A stretch of 41,698 nt of DNA from Gammaproteobacteria bacterium. Lineage in GTDB: Bacteria > Pseudomonadota > Gammaproteobacteria > Ga0077536. The stretch spans positions 1 to 41,698 of the forward strand of contig SHZM01000029.1 of NCBI GenBank assembly GCA_009692265.1, written 5' to 3'. This document shows positions 1-7,572 of this stretch, piece after piece (position 1 is the first letter of the stretch; each line of letters opens with the position of its first letter). Both the position numbers and the translations under genes were made by a program. A model generated the notes under the pieces. It searched no databases. It saw only the letters and a program-made list of their open reading frames with translations, and had not been told where the DNA came from.

Positions 1-19
1 CATTGGACAAGGCTATCGA

Positions 20-48
20 TTGACCGTCATGGAGGGCACCATTACCAT
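20..48 (+). promoter_or_regulatory. sigma-70-type promoter of tRNA-Asn
   Basis: TTGACC (20-25) and TACCAT (43-48) are separated by exactly 17 nt. They match the -35 and -10 consensus at 5/6 and 4/6 positions. The predicted transcript start is about 55, some 17 nt before the mature tRNA. The stretch after the -10 box is GC-rich (cgcggctccgcg), a discriminator type known from stringently controlled stable-RNA promoters. The call rests on motif and position only. Confidence 0.55.
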
Positions 49-71
49 ACGCGGCTCCGCGCTACTCCCAC

Positions 72-147
<76 letters not shown>

Positions 148-167
148 ATAAAAACAAATAGTTAGAC

Positions 168-193
168 CCCGATTTCTCTCAGCGGAAATTGGG
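168..193 (+). terminator. hairpin downstream of tRNA-Asn, possible terminator
   Basis: CCCGATTTC (168-176) pairs with GAAATTGGG (185-193): a 9-bp stem with one G-U pair and an 8-nt loop. No T-run follows, so it is not a classic intrinsic terminator. It may act in tRNA 3' processing or termination, or be leftover element DNA. Confidence 0.35.
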
Positions 194-194
194 C

Positions 195-215
195 AAGTCA
201 CCAATAAGTCACCAA
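195..215. repeat. direct repeat AAGTCACCAA x2, possible integrase arm sites
   Basis: AAGTCACCAA occurs at 195-204 and again at 206-215. A weaker third copy (GTCACGG) follows at 219. Short direct repeats of the GGTGACTT type beside a tRNA 3' end are often seen at the edges of tRNA-targeted integrative elements, where integrase binds. No tyrosine integrase gene remains here. The repeats are visible; their function is inferred. Confidence 0.4.
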
Positions 216-244
216 GACGTCACGGACTCAGTCGTTTGAGTGCG

Positions 245-787
245 TTAATGCCGTCGCTTGGTGCTGCTGGCGTTTTGCAGGGAAGCAATCGCAAGCGTCG
301 ACATTACAGGCGCGCCTGGCTCCCACGAGTTCCCCATCTCGATGACGATGGAACCATTCGGCGCTAGCATTTTTTTGAACAGTGGTCCGAAGGCGCACAG
401 CCATTGGATGTAGCTTTCACCCGTTTCATTGCCATAGCGCTTCTTTCGATTCAGCGGAAAAGGGGGCGAGGTGAAAATCAGGTTTATCCTTCCCGCGAAT
501 CGAGCCAGCGAGCCATCCGAAAGAACCGCATCCGACTTTCCAATAAGCGTCCGTCCCCATTGCGTGGCGTAGCGCACATTGGCGGGACGTCGGCCGAGAA
601 AGGGAGTATTCAAATCGTACGACGGGATAGCTGATCGCCGGGCTCGCTGCGGCACCGATCCGTGCTGATAGACGATGGCTTGGTTCCAAAGGTCCGTGGG
701 TTCTTTTTCAGAAACCCGTGATCCAAGGGGCGACGATTTTTGTGCCGCGTGTGATTCATACGCATTTGTGGAATGAAGACTCTTCAC
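245..787 (-). pseudogene. truncated site-specific DNA methyltransferase
   Basis: The reading frame contains the catalytic motif TSPPFPL (about residues 106-112) followed by RKKRYGN, typical of amino-methylating DNA methyltransferases (N4-cytosine or N6-adenine) in which motif IV precedes the AdoMet motif. Similarity continues through the region ending in MGNSWEPG (about 152-159), then breaks down near MSTLAI and the frame ends about 15 residues later. The AdoMet-binding motif I that should follow is absent, so the product cannot be a complete enzyme. No partner restriction gene is visible. It sits beside a recombinase remnant and an IS21 fragment, so it is probably cargo of a decayed integrated element. 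The family is fairly clear; subtype and target base are not. Confidence 0.6.
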
Positions 788-851
788 TGCCTAGTGGAGA
801 ACACTCCTCGAGTCATAGGATTCTTCCATATCGCGCACCGCAGGTCTACGA

Positions 852-1255
852 CTAAACCGCGCGATATAGACCGCACCGATACGTTTCCACGTATAGGGAG
901 GATAACCGCGCAGTTCGCCGAAATCGAGGCTCGCCGATTACGTTGCGGTAACCGAAAGGAGCATAGGACGGCCAGATGCCCTGCTCTGCCTTTTCGGTCA
1001 TCCCTTTTCGGGTTTCTTCCGACAAGTTGTCGATGTAATTCTTCGCCATCAGCACCTTGATGCCGTGCATGAATTTTTCAGATGATCTCGACTCGCTCGA
1101 TAACACTACCTTCTCCTTCGGGAAGTGAATTTCGACATCGAGTTCGTCTACCGTGACCCAGTCGCGAAGGTTACGGTAGAGGCGATCTGTCTTCTCGACG
1201 AGCATGACGCGCACGCTCGGATGGGCTTTCAGATAAGCGACCATCTCGCCGAATG
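852..1255 (-). pseudogene. large serine recombinase (resolvase/invertase family), internal fragment
   Basis: The translation contains LVEKTDRLYRN, then SSEKFMHGIKVLMAKNYIDN, then LSEETRKGMTEKAEQG and APFGYRNV. This is the signature of the end of the resolvase catalytic domain and the start of the recombinase domain of large serine recombinases. The N-terminal part with the nucleophilic serine is missing upstream of about 1255. After GYRNV (near 920) the sequence diverges and soon stops, so most of the DNA-binding domain is lost too. Both ends are broken, so it cannot be active. It would have mobilised an integrated element, perhaps the one that carried the neighbouring methyltransferase. Confidence 0.75.
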
Positions 1256-1256
1256 C

Positions 1257-1340
1257 ACCCCAGCCCTAACCAGTTCGGCTTCCAACCCTGGCTCATTATT
1301 GAGTCGGCGCGGTGGCTCAGTTTTAACTCGGCGCCAACAA
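1257..1340 (-). mobile_element. IS21-type terminal region (remnant)
   Basis: Read on the minus strand from 1340, the sequence begins TGTTGGCGCCGAGTTAAAAC and carries the motif TGAGCCA twice (plus-strand TGGCTCA at 1289-1295 and 1313-1319). Multiple short terminal repeats of this kind are characteristic of IS21-family ends. The terminus interrupts an IstA fragment on one side (1341) and is abruptly replaced by serine recombinase sequence on the other (about 1255). It is therefore a short relic nested in other relics. Confidence 0.5.
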
Positions 1341-1482
1341 GTCGGGATCAAACAAATAGTGCGCGCACATCGCGGCAAAGCGCTCATTGACGATCCGGCC
1401 CTTGCCCTTCTTGACCTTATCGACCGCCGTCTTCATATTGTCGTAGATGCCGCGACCGGTTTTCGCCTGATGCGAGAACTGT
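1341..1482 (-). pseudogene. istA: IS21-family transposase IstA, internal fragment
   Basis: About 47 codons translate as GRGIYDNMKTAVDK, then a lysine-rich linker, then RIVNERFAAMCAHYLFDPD. This block is highly characteristic of the IstA transposase core just before its conserved catalytic glutamate region. The similarity stops at 1341, where an IS21-like terminus begins, and the frame meets a stop at 1323-1325. At the other end it stops at about 1482, two bases before the next gene. Both ends of the transposase are lost, so it is inactive. Confidence 0.65.
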
Positions 1483-1483
1483 A

Positions 1484-1798
1484 ATGCGTACGCCCTCGGT
1501 GATTCGCGACCTTGCGCGGGCCTATGCTGACGGCAAAGTCGATCGGCGCAGTTATGTGCTGGAGCGTCGGCGCATCATCGACGAAATAGTCAGCAACACG
1601 CGCGTGCTCGAAGAGCCGCCGCTAAAGTCCCCCGAGGTTACGCCGATCGAGGAAAAGCCACCCGAGTCTAAGTTGGGCAATTTTGACAGTACGCTGGAAA
1701 TTCCGCGCCCCGATCTGCAGCGAGCCTGGGTTATTGTGATCGGTGCCGGGCTCTGCCTCTTTGGCGCGCTGGCATGGCTGTGGCGGCATCAGGGATGA
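1484..1798 (+). CDS. small membrane-anchored hypothetical protein
   Basis: A 104-residue protein not assigned to a named family. The N-terminal 35 residues form a charged helix of the type IRDLARAYADGKVDRRSY...RRRIIDEI, reminiscent of the short oligomerisation helices (SHOCT-like) found in many small bacterial proteins. A proline- and glutamate-rich linker follows (about 44-65), then one hydrophobic segment (about 80-98, VIVIGAGLCLFGALAWLW) that would anchor the C-terminus in the inner membrane. The start ATG lies directly beside the IS21 relic, and no clear ribosome-binding site precedes it, so its original upstream region may have been replaced. It stops a few bases before ubiG and could be co-transcribed with it. 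Confidence 0.6.
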   Translation: MRTPSVIRDLARAYADGKVDRRSYVLERRRIIDEIVSNTRVLEEPPLKSPEVTPIEEKPPESKLGNFDSTLEIPRPDLQRAWVIVIGAGLCLFGALAWLWRHQG

Positions 1799-1837
1799 AG
1801 CGTGCATTCCCGCGATGGCCACCGAGAATCGATCCGA

Positions 1838-2539
1838 ATGCTCGACGATAATCTAAACACCGACGAAGTCGCTAAATTTTCGGCGCTTGCCGCGACGTGG
1901 TGGGATCCGCACGGCGACAGTCGAACTTTGCACGACATCAATCCCTGTCGGCTCGAATTCATCGCGACTCGCAGCGAGATTGCCGGTGCGCGAATTTTGG
2001 ATGTCGGGTGTGGCGGTGGGCTGCTGACTGAGGCGCTCACCAGCCGCGGCGGCTTAGTGACGGGGATCGACGCGGCTGCGGCAGTCGTGGCGGTCGCGAG
2101 GGGCCATGCGGAAGCAGCCGGCCTCGCGATCGATTACGCCGAGACCACCGCAGAGGCCTACGCCGAACTTCACGGCGCGGCCTTCGATACCGTGGTGTGC
2201 ATGGAGTTGATCGAGCATGTGCCGCATCCGGAATCCCTGATTTCGGCCTGCGGGCGTTTGCTCAAACCAGGCGGTGCGCTTTTCGTGTCGACTTTGAATC
2301 GCACCCCGAGCGCCTACCTCGAAGCGATCCTGGGGGCGGAATACCTGCTAAATCTGCTCCCGATTGGCACTCACGACTACTCTCGTTTTATCACTCCGGC
2401 AGAGTTAGCAGAAATGTTTCGCGCCAACCGACTGCAAGTGCGCGACGTTCGCGGCATGCGCTACAACCCGTTAACCCGTCGCGCCTCGCTCGTGACGAAC
2501 CCACGAGTCAATTATCTTGCCTACGCGCGACGCGACTGA
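1838..2539 (+). CDS. ubiG: UbiG, ubiquinone biosynthesis O-methyltransferase
   Basis: UbiG performs both O-methylations of the ubiquinone ring, using S-adenosylmethionine. The translation follows the Escherichia coli protein closely: an N-terminal EVAKFSALAATWWDPHG, AdoMet motif I ILDVGCGGG, then CMELIEHVPHP, KPGG and STLNRT. The reading frame is open from a GTG at 1802, but similarity begins at the ATG at 1838 (233 residues), which I take as the start. The 3' end overlaps the next phosphatase gene by 23 nt, so translation is probably coupled. The ubiG-phosphatase pair is also found in pseudomonads. It implies aerobic, ubiquinone-based respiration, in line with the succinate dehydrogenase genes downstream. 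Confidence 0.95.
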   Translation: MLDDNLNTDEVAKFSALAATWWDPHGDSRTLHDINPCRLEFIATRSEIAGARILDVGCGGGLLTEALTSRGGLVTGIDAAAAVVAVARGHAEAAGLAIDYAETTAEAYAELHGAAFDTVVCMELIEHVPHPESLISACGRLLKPGGALFVSTLNRTPSAYLEAILGAEYLLNLLPIGTHDYSRFITPAELAEMFRANRLQVRDVRGMRYNPLTRRASLVTNPRVNYLAYARRD

Positions 2540-3227
2540 GTCCCACTGGCCGCCGCTCCGCGCAGTTCTCTTCGATCTTGATGGAACGCTCCTAGACACC
2601 GCCCCCGATCTCGCGGGCGCGCTCAATTATTTGCGCGAGCGGCATCATCTGTCCCCGCTCGATGCCCTCGATATTCGACCCGCTGCCTCCCACGGGAGCG
2701 TTGCCCTGATAAAACTGGGATTCGGGTTAAACGAAGGCGATCAGGATTTCGAACCGCTGCGGCAAGCGTTGCTCGCGCACTATCGCGACAGGATCGCTGA
2801 AGCGACACGACCGTTTATGGGAGTCATCGAAGTAATCGCGCACCTCAGGAACCGAGGTTTACTGTGGGGCATCGTGACGAATAAGCCGGGTTGGCTGACA
2901 ACCCCACTGCTTGCACAGGTCGATCTCGGCGCGCTGCCAGAATGTGTCGTTGCTGGTGACACACTCGCAACCACTAAGCCCGATCCCGCGCCACTGCTCC
3001 ACGCCGCGAAAATGCTCGGGGTCGCCGCCACCGAATGTGTCTACATTGGCGATGCTGAACGCGATATCACCGCGGGTAATCGCGCGGGCATGCGAACTTT
3101 GGTCGCGCTTTATGGTTACTTAGACGCTTCCGATGCTCCGCACACCTGGGGCTCCAGCGATACTCTCCAAGCACCGCTAGATTTAATTCAATGGTTGGAC
3201 CGGCAAAGTGCCCGCGGTGACACGTGA
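2517..3227 (+). CDS. mupP: HAD-family phosphatase, MupP or phosphoglycolate phosphatase (Gph)
   Basis: This HAD-superfamily phosphatase has the nucleophile motif FDLDGTLLDTAPD (about residues 19-31), motif II VTNKP, the lysine of TTKPDP, and the metal-binding IGDAERD. The sequence would usually be called phosphoglycolate phosphatase. However, direct linkage to ubiG and the C-terminal YGYLDASDAPHTWG resemble Pseudomonas MupP, which removes phosphate from N-acetylmuramic acid 6-phosphate in cell-wall recycling. I favour MupP, but sequence alone does not separate the two well. The start is a TTG at 2517 inside the end of ubiG; the conserved part begins at LRAVLFD, so a slightly later start is possible. 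The stop overlaps the next GTG start (GTGA). Confidence 0.8.
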   Translation: MPTRDATESHWPPLRAVLFDLDGTLLDTAPDLAGALNYLRERHHLSPLDALDIRPAASHGSVALIKLGFGLNEGDQDFEPLRQALLAHYRDRIAEATRPFMGVIEVIAHLRNRGLLWGIVTNKPGWLTTPLLAQVDLGALPECVVAGDTLATTKPDPAPLLHAAKMLGVAATECVYIGDAERDITAGNRAGMRTLVALYGYLDASDAPHTWGSSDTLQAPLDLIQWLDRQSARGDT

Positions 3228-4099
3228 TCGGGCAACCACCACCTGCCACCGACAAGCTGTTATTGCACGAAATCCTGCCGGCTCCGGGCTCGGATCTTTA
3301 TTACGCGATGGTATACGTCCCGGGTAAGACACGATCGGCGCTCACGGTCATCGAATCGTTTCGGGCGCTCGTATCCACCCTGCCCTGGCAATGCTCGACA
3401 AGCGAGATCGCGTTGGCAAAGCTCGCGTGGTGGCACGAAGAACTACACCGCCTAGGATCCGCGGAGGCGCGCCATCCGCTGACTCGCGCGCTGGCACCGT
3501 TTGCGGCGCGTTATTCGGGAATGGGAGAAGCTTTGTTTGCCGTCGTCAACGGCACCGCCAGGCTGCTCACTAGAGGTCGCTTTGACACCGTTGCCGAACG
3601 CCATGCGTATTTCGCCGCAATCCACGCGCCCTTATGGCAACTACACGCGATGATCTGCGGTGAAGAGAATCCTGCGACACTCCATGATGCCGCAGAACTC
3701 GGCGTGACCATCGAAATCGCGCATGCGGTGCGAAACCTCCGGCGACACATCAGCGCTGAGATGGCCTTCATTTGCGGAGATCTTTTGCCAGTCTCAGCCT
3801 CGCAATCCAATGATGCCGAGTGGTATGCCGCGCTTTCCGCACTGGAAATTCCACGGCTGGTGCAAGCGTTGGAAACGACGCGGCACGCGCTAGCTTCGCA
3901 CGCAACACGCGCGCGTGGATTACGCGCTCAATTCACCCTCACCGCCCTTGCGATCGCGACCCTGAACGAAGTGGCGGCCGACGGTTACCGCGTATGGGAG
4001 CGGCGACTCGAACTCACGCCGCTAAGGAAGTGGTGGTTGGCTTGGAAGAGCGGTGTCGTAATCCGATCCGCAGTCGTCGCAACAGATCGCGCGGGATGA
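3224..4099 (+). CDS. squalene/phytoene synthase-fold protein lacking the Asp-rich motifs
   Basis: The 291-residue product resembles the squalene/phytoene synthase family: GSDLYYAMVYVP (about 22-33), LAKLAWWHEEL (65-75), HPLTRAL (84-90) and an all-helical pattern of about the right length. Active members condense prenyl diphosphates through two Asp-rich Mg2+-binding motifs. Here the first position reads ALVSTLPWQCS (48-58) where a DDxxD-type motif is expected, and the second reads RNLRRHISAE (170-179) where an RDxxED motif is expected. Catalysis is therefore doubtful. The human relative NDUFAF6 is a non-catalytic complex I assembly factor, so an assembly role is conceivable. Its GTG start overlaps the stop of the phosphatase, and its end overlaps ygfX convergently by 86 nt. 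Confidence 0.65.
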   Translation: MIGQPPPATDKLLLHEILPAPGSDLYYAMVYVPGKTRSALTVIESFRALVSTLPWQCSTSEIALAKLAWWHEELHRLGSAEARHPLTRALAPFAARYSGMGEALFAVVNGTARLLTRGRFDTVAERHAYFAAIHAPLWQLHAMICGEENPATLHDAAELGVTIEIAHAVRNLRRHISAEMAFICGDLLPVSASQSNDAEWYAALSALEIPRLVQALETTRHALASHATRARGLRAQFTLTALAIATLNEVAADGYRVWERRLELTPLRKWWLAWKSGVVIRSAVVATDRAG

Positions 4100-4475
4100 C
4101 ATCGGCCGCGAGTACGACTGTGTAGCGACGCGTCTCGATCCTCAGCGGAACCACGACGATCCAGGGCGAACTCAGCGCCGGACCTGCGACAGCCCCAGCG
4201 GCTCTAACCCCTTCTTCGCGCGTCGCCCACCAACTGCCGTCGGCGTCATACAGCAACGCACTGAAATCCTTTGGTACCGCGCGAAGCTCCCACCAGGTCG
4301 TGAGCGCACTAAGAAGAATGCCCGCGATGCACACAACGTTAACCCAACTAAACGGACTTGCGCTGAGAACTAGGATGGCCAATAACGCGTGCGCGCCACC
4401 AAGTGCTTTCGCCACGGCACTCGAGAAGCGCGGCACGAATCGTAACGGTGCGGTGAACGGATTAACGGGGTGCAT
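4014..4475 (-). CDS. ygfX: YgfX/CptA-like membrane protein
   Basis: The 153-residue protein has two adjacent hydrophobic segments (about 27-45 and 48-62). A soluble part follows with LLYDADGSWWATREEG, a VVVPLRIETRRYTVVLAADVIPRD-like stretch and the terminal RRLRIGLRH. This layout is typical of YgfX (CptA), the small inner-membrane protein encoded with SdhE (CptB) in enterobacteria. In E. coli YgfX has been described as a toxin affecting cytoskeletal proteins, with the SdhE gene as partner; SdhE itself is now best known as a flavinylation factor. Here sdhE lies at 8359, at the far end of the sdh operon, and ygfX is divergent from sdhC. A good ribosome-binding site (GAGGAAA) precedes the ATG. 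Confidence 0.7.
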   Translation of the reverse strand: MHPVNPFTAPLRFVPRFSSAVAKALGGAHALLAILVLSASPFSWVNVVCIAGILLSALTTWWELRAVPKDFSALLYDADGSWWATREEGVRAAGAVAGPALSSPWIVVVPLRIETRRYTVVLAADVIPRDLLRRLRIGLRHRSSKPTTTSLAA

Positions 4476-4925
4476 AGTCGTTTTCCTCGGGGGATGGTTC
4501 GAATCTCCGCATCGCGCTTGAAATTGCCAGGTTGAGACAAGATACTACGCCGCACCTGAGGGTGGGAGTGCGCATCGCCCTCGGCGCACAAAATTGGACT
4601 GGAGCGCGACCGAACACAGTCACACATGCGGGATGCTGCAGCTAAATGCCTAATGCCGATAACAAGACCACCATACCCCGATCGGGCACGCCCATTGCAC
4701 CCACGAAATCGCCTCCCCCCGAACCACTCGCGCCACTGCCGCCCGAATTCGGTGGCCCAGCCGGCTTAGAACCCACCCGTTACGGGGATTGGGAGCGTAA
4801 AGGTCGATGCATTGATTTCTAGGGCGCCTGACGAAGGCGATATCGAACACCGCACCGATACCCAACCTTGAAACCCATGGCGACGCCATGGACTGCATAA
4901 TTGAATCAGACGAGATGGAACCGTG
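4476..4925. other. 450-bp divergent intergenic region between ygfX and sdhC
   Basis: I see no convincing gene here; reading frames crossing it have no recognisable product. It must hold promoters for ygfX (leftward) and the sdh operon (rightward). A possible rightward sigma-70 element is TTGAAA (4518-4523), 17 nt, GATACT (4541-4546), which would give a leader of about 370 nt. Closer to sdhC lie TTGAAA (4868-4873), a perfect palindrome (4875-4891) and CATAAT (4896-4901). No riboswitch is recognisable. Confidence 0.4.
4875..4891. promoter_or_regulatory. palindromic candidate operator upstream of sdhC
   Basis: CCATGGCG-A-CGCCATGG is a perfect 8+8 inverted repeat with a one-base centre, 35 bp before the sdhC ATG. 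It lies between a TTGAAA (4868-4873) and a CATAAT (4896-4901). If those are -35 and -10 boxes, the 22-nt spacing is longer than normal and the palindrome fills it, as expected for a regulator acting in the spacer. The palindrome is certain; the promoter boxes and operator role are inference. Confidence 0.4.
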
Positions 4926-5321
4926 ATGAGTCGAAGCAAACCACTTTCGCCGCATTTGCAAATCTACCGGCCGCAGCTAACCAGCGTGTTGTCGATTACT
5001 CACCGCGCGACCGGCGTTTTTCTGAGCGCGGGAACCGCGCTGCTGGTGTACTGGTTAGCAAGTATCGCCAGTGGACCGGAGTGCTATGCAGCGGCGCAGC
5101 GTATTTTGGAAACAACTCTCGCGCAAATTGTCCTGGTCGGTTGGACATGGGCGTTCTTCTATCACCTCTGCAATGGTCTGCGCCACCTTGCGTGGGATGC
5201 GGGTTACGGCTTCGAGCTTAAGACTGCCTATCGTTCGGGGTATATAGTCATCGCTTCTTCACTCTTTCTCACTGGCCTGATCTGGGGCTGCATCCTCGCC
5301 CAAACTGGAGGTGCGGCATGA
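4926..5321 (+). CDS. sdhC: SdhC, succinate dehydrogenase cytochrome b556 subunit
   Basis: One of the two membrane anchors of complex II, carrying part of the heme b and ubiquinone site. The N-terminus RPLSPHLQIYRP-like (SKPLSPHLQIYRPQ) and SITHRATG, with the Ser and Arg that line the quinone pocket, are characteristic. Three hydrophobic helices follow, and the heme-ligand histidine lies in HLCNGLRH. A GTG at 4923 precedes the ATG at 4926 in frame; the ATG fits the family start (131 residues). The stop overlaps the sdhD start (ATGA). It is the first gene of sdhCDAB-sdhE-ygfZ. Confidence 0.95.
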   Translation: MSRSKPLSPHLQIYRPQLTSVLSITHRATGVFLSAGTALLVYWLASIASGPECYAAAQRILETTLAQIVLVGWTWAFFYHLCNGLRHLAWDAGYGFELKTAYRSGYIVIASSLFLTGLIWGCILAQTGGAA

Positions 5322-5695
5322 GTCTGCGCACAGCGCTGGGCCGCGTAAAAGGGTTGGGATCCGCGAAAGCCGGTCTCGCGCATTGGCAAAGTCAGCGCTT
5401 GAGCGCGCTGTGCCTGATTCCGCTGAGCTTGTGGTTTGTGTATGCGTTAATGGGAATCGTTAACCAACCCTTTGCCGACGTTGTCACCTGGATCCGAACA
5501 CCTTATGTAACCGTGCTGCTGATCGCGTTGGTACTCGCGCTACTTCGACACCTCCAATTGGGCTTGCAAGTTGTCCTCGAAGATTACGTCCATTCACCGA
5601 TTCTACAGATCGCGAGCCAGGTGTTGTTACGAGGAGGCGCCGGCATCGGTGCGCTCATCGCGATTTTTTCAATTCTGAAAATTGCCCTCGCCTGA
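5318..5695 (+). CDS. sdhD: SdhD, succinate dehydrogenase membrane anchor
   Basis: The second membrane anchor of succinate dehydrogenase, 125 residues with three hydrophobic helices. [10 protein letters not shown] (about 22-31) and [17 protein letters not shown] (about 78-94) match the family. The latter contains the conserved histidine, Asp and Tyr near the heme and quinone. Its start overlaps the sdhC stop by 4 nt. The reading frame ends 23 nt before the sdhA ATG. Confidence 0.93.
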   Translation: MSLRTALGRVKGLGSAKAGLAHWQSQRLSALCLIPLSLWFVYALMGIVNQPFADVVTWIRTPYVTVLLIALVLALLRHLQLGLQVVLEDYVHSPILQIASQVLLRGGAGIGALIAIFSILKIALA

Positions 5696-5717
5696 CACCG
5701 TCTCAAGGATTCTAACG

Positions 5718-7508
5718 ATGAGTTCTGCCTATTCTCCGATTGAACATAAGTACGATGTGGTGGTGGTCGGCGCGGGCGGCGCGGGATTGCGCGCCACGTT
5801 TGGCATGGCCGCGGAAGGGCTTAAAACTGCCTGCATCACCAAAGTCTTTCCAACGCGCAGCCATACAGTCGCGGCCCAGGGCGGCATGAGCGCGGCGCTC
5901 GGCAATATGGGGCCGGATGATTGGCGTTGGCACATGTACGACACGATCAAGGGTTCCGATTGGCTTGGCGATCAAGACGCGATTGAATACATGTGTCGCG
6001 AGGCGATCCCGGCGGTCATCGAGCTTGAACATTATGGCGTGCCGTTTTCGCGTACCGAGGACGGCCGCATTTATCAGCGCCCCTTCGGCGGCATGACCAC
6101 CAATTACGGTGAAGGCATCGCCCAACGCACGTGCGCCGCCGCGGACCGTACCGGTCACGCGATCCTGCACACCTTGTATCAGCAGTCGCTGAAGCACAAC
6201 GCGGAATTCATGATCGAATACTTCGCGATCGATTTGCTGATGGACGATGACGGCACCTGCCGCGGAGTACTGGCCTGGAACCTTGAAGACGGCAGCTTAC
6301 ATGTGTTTCGCGCGCACTCCGTGGTGCTCGCGACCGGTGGCTATGGACGCAGCTATTTCTCGTGTACTTCAGCGCATACCTGCACTGGCGATGGGAATGC
6401 GATGGCGCTACGCGCAGGGCTACCCTTGCAAGACATGGAATTCATTCAGTTTCATCCCACCGGGATCTATGGCGCCGGATGCTTGATCACTGAAGGCGTG
6501 CGCGGTGAAGGCGGCTATCTCACCAATTCCGCGGGCGAACGCTTCATGGAACGCTACGCACCGAATGCGAAAGACCTCGCCTCGCGCGATGTGGTCTCGC
6601 GCTCGATGACGATCGAGATTCGTGAAGGCCGTGGTGTGGGCGCGGATCGCGATCATATACATCTTCATCTTGAGCATCTCGGCCCCGAAGTGATAAATGA
6701 ACGTCTACCCGGGATCGCCGAGTCCGCGGCGATCTTCGCCGGTGTTGATGTCACCAAGCAGCCAATCCCCGTGTTACCAACCGTGCATTACAACATGGGC
6801 GGTGTACCGACTAACTATCACGGCCAGGTCGTCACACTACGCAACGGCGACTCGGATGCGGAAGTCCCCGGCCTGATGGCGATCGGTGAAGCAGCCTGCG
6901 TCTCGGTACATGGCGCCAATCGGCTGGGATCAAATTCATTGCTCGATCTAGTGGTATTCGGTCGCGCGGCGGCGAAGCGCTGTGCGGCGACCATTAGAAC
7001 TGGCATGCCACACTCGACCTTGCCCGCGCATACATTGCCGCGCATTCTTGACCGCTTTGATCGCATGCGGCATGCCAACGGCACCGAGCCAACGTCCAGA
7101 TTGCGGCTGCGCATGCAGCGAATCATGCAGGATAACGCTGCCGTATTTCGTACTGGGGATGTGCTGGCGGACGGGATCGAGAAATTACAGGAAGTGTGGG
7201 ACGCTTTTGAGCACGTAAAGGTTACTGATCGTTCGATGACGTGGAATACAGATCTGGTTGAGACCCTGGAACTCGAAAACCTGCTCGCGAACTCGATGGT
7301 GAGCATCCGCGCCGCGTTCAATCGACAGGAGAGCCGTGGTGCCCACGCCCGCGAAGACTTCCCCGACAGAAATGACGACGAGTGGATGAAGCACACGTTA
7401 ACGTGGCTGGACCCCAAAGGCGCGGTACGCTTCGATTACCGCCCAGTTCATCTCTATACTTTAAGTGACGATGTACAGGTGATCCCACCGAAGAAGCGCG
7501 TCTACTAG
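5718..7508 (+). CDS. sdhA: SdhA, succinate dehydrogenase flavoprotein subunit
   Basis: The catalytic subunit that oxidises succinate to fumarate with covalently bound FAD. The Rossmann motif [12 protein letters not shown] opens the protein, SHTVAAQGG contains the histidine that binds FAD (H49), and VRGEGG and [18 protein letters not shown] are family signatures. The frame is open 12 codons further upstream, but the ATG at 5718, preceded by AAGGA (5705-5709), gives the usual N-terminus and 596 residues. No substitution of a known active-site residue was noticed. Flavinylation would need the sdhE product encoded downstream. Confidence 0.97.
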   Translation: MSSAYSPIEHKYDVVVVGAGGAGLRATFGMAAEGLKTACITKVFPTRSHTVAAQGGMSAALGNMGPDDWRWHMYDTIKGSDWLGDQDAIEYMCREAIPAVIELEHYGVPFSRTEDGRIYQRPFGGMTTNYGEGIAQRTCAAADRTGHAILHTLYQQSLKHNAEFMIEYFAIDLLMDDDGTCRGVLAWNLEDGSLHVFRAHSVVLATGGYGRSYFSCTSAHTCTGDGNAMALRAGLPLQDMEFIQFHPTGIYGAGCLITEGVRGEGGYLTNSAGERFMERYAPNAKDLASRDVVSRSMTIEIREGRGVGADRDHIHLHLEHLGPEVINERLPGIAESAAIFAGVDVTKQPIPVLPTVHYNMGGVPTNYHGQVVTLRNGDSDAEVPGLMAIGEAACVSVHGANRLGSNSLLDLVVFGRAAAKRCAATIRTGMPHSTLPAHTLPRILDRFDRMRHANGTEPTSRLRLRMQRIMQDNAAVFRTGDVLADGIEKLQEVWDAFEHVKVTDRSMTWNTDLVETLELENLLANSMVSIRAAFNRQESRGAHAREDFPDRNDDEWMKHTLTWLDPKGAVRFDYRPVHLYTLSDDVQVIPPKKRVY

Positions 7509-7572
7509 ACCGTCCGCACGGCGCGTATTCGACGATAGACACCGATAGAAAATTTTTGAGAGGACTTTGCTC

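Noticed and set aside
168-193. Strong intrinsic terminator for tRNA-Asn
   Set aside because: A stem exists but no T-run follows, so I list it only as a possible terminator.
404-634. Plus-strand open frame of 76 codons
   Set aside because: It is antisense to the methyltransferase fragment with its TSPPF motif, has no recognisable content and no ribosome-binding site.
1125-1484. Plus-strand open frame of 119 codons
   Set aside because: It runs antisense through the serine recombinase, IS21 end and IstA relics, all of which read meaningfully on the minus strand.
4650-4961. Minus-strand open frame of 103 codons upstream of sdhC
   Set aside because: The product is a low-similarity, Arg/Trp-rich string with no start signal and it overlaps the sdhC start; I treat the area as a regulatory gap.
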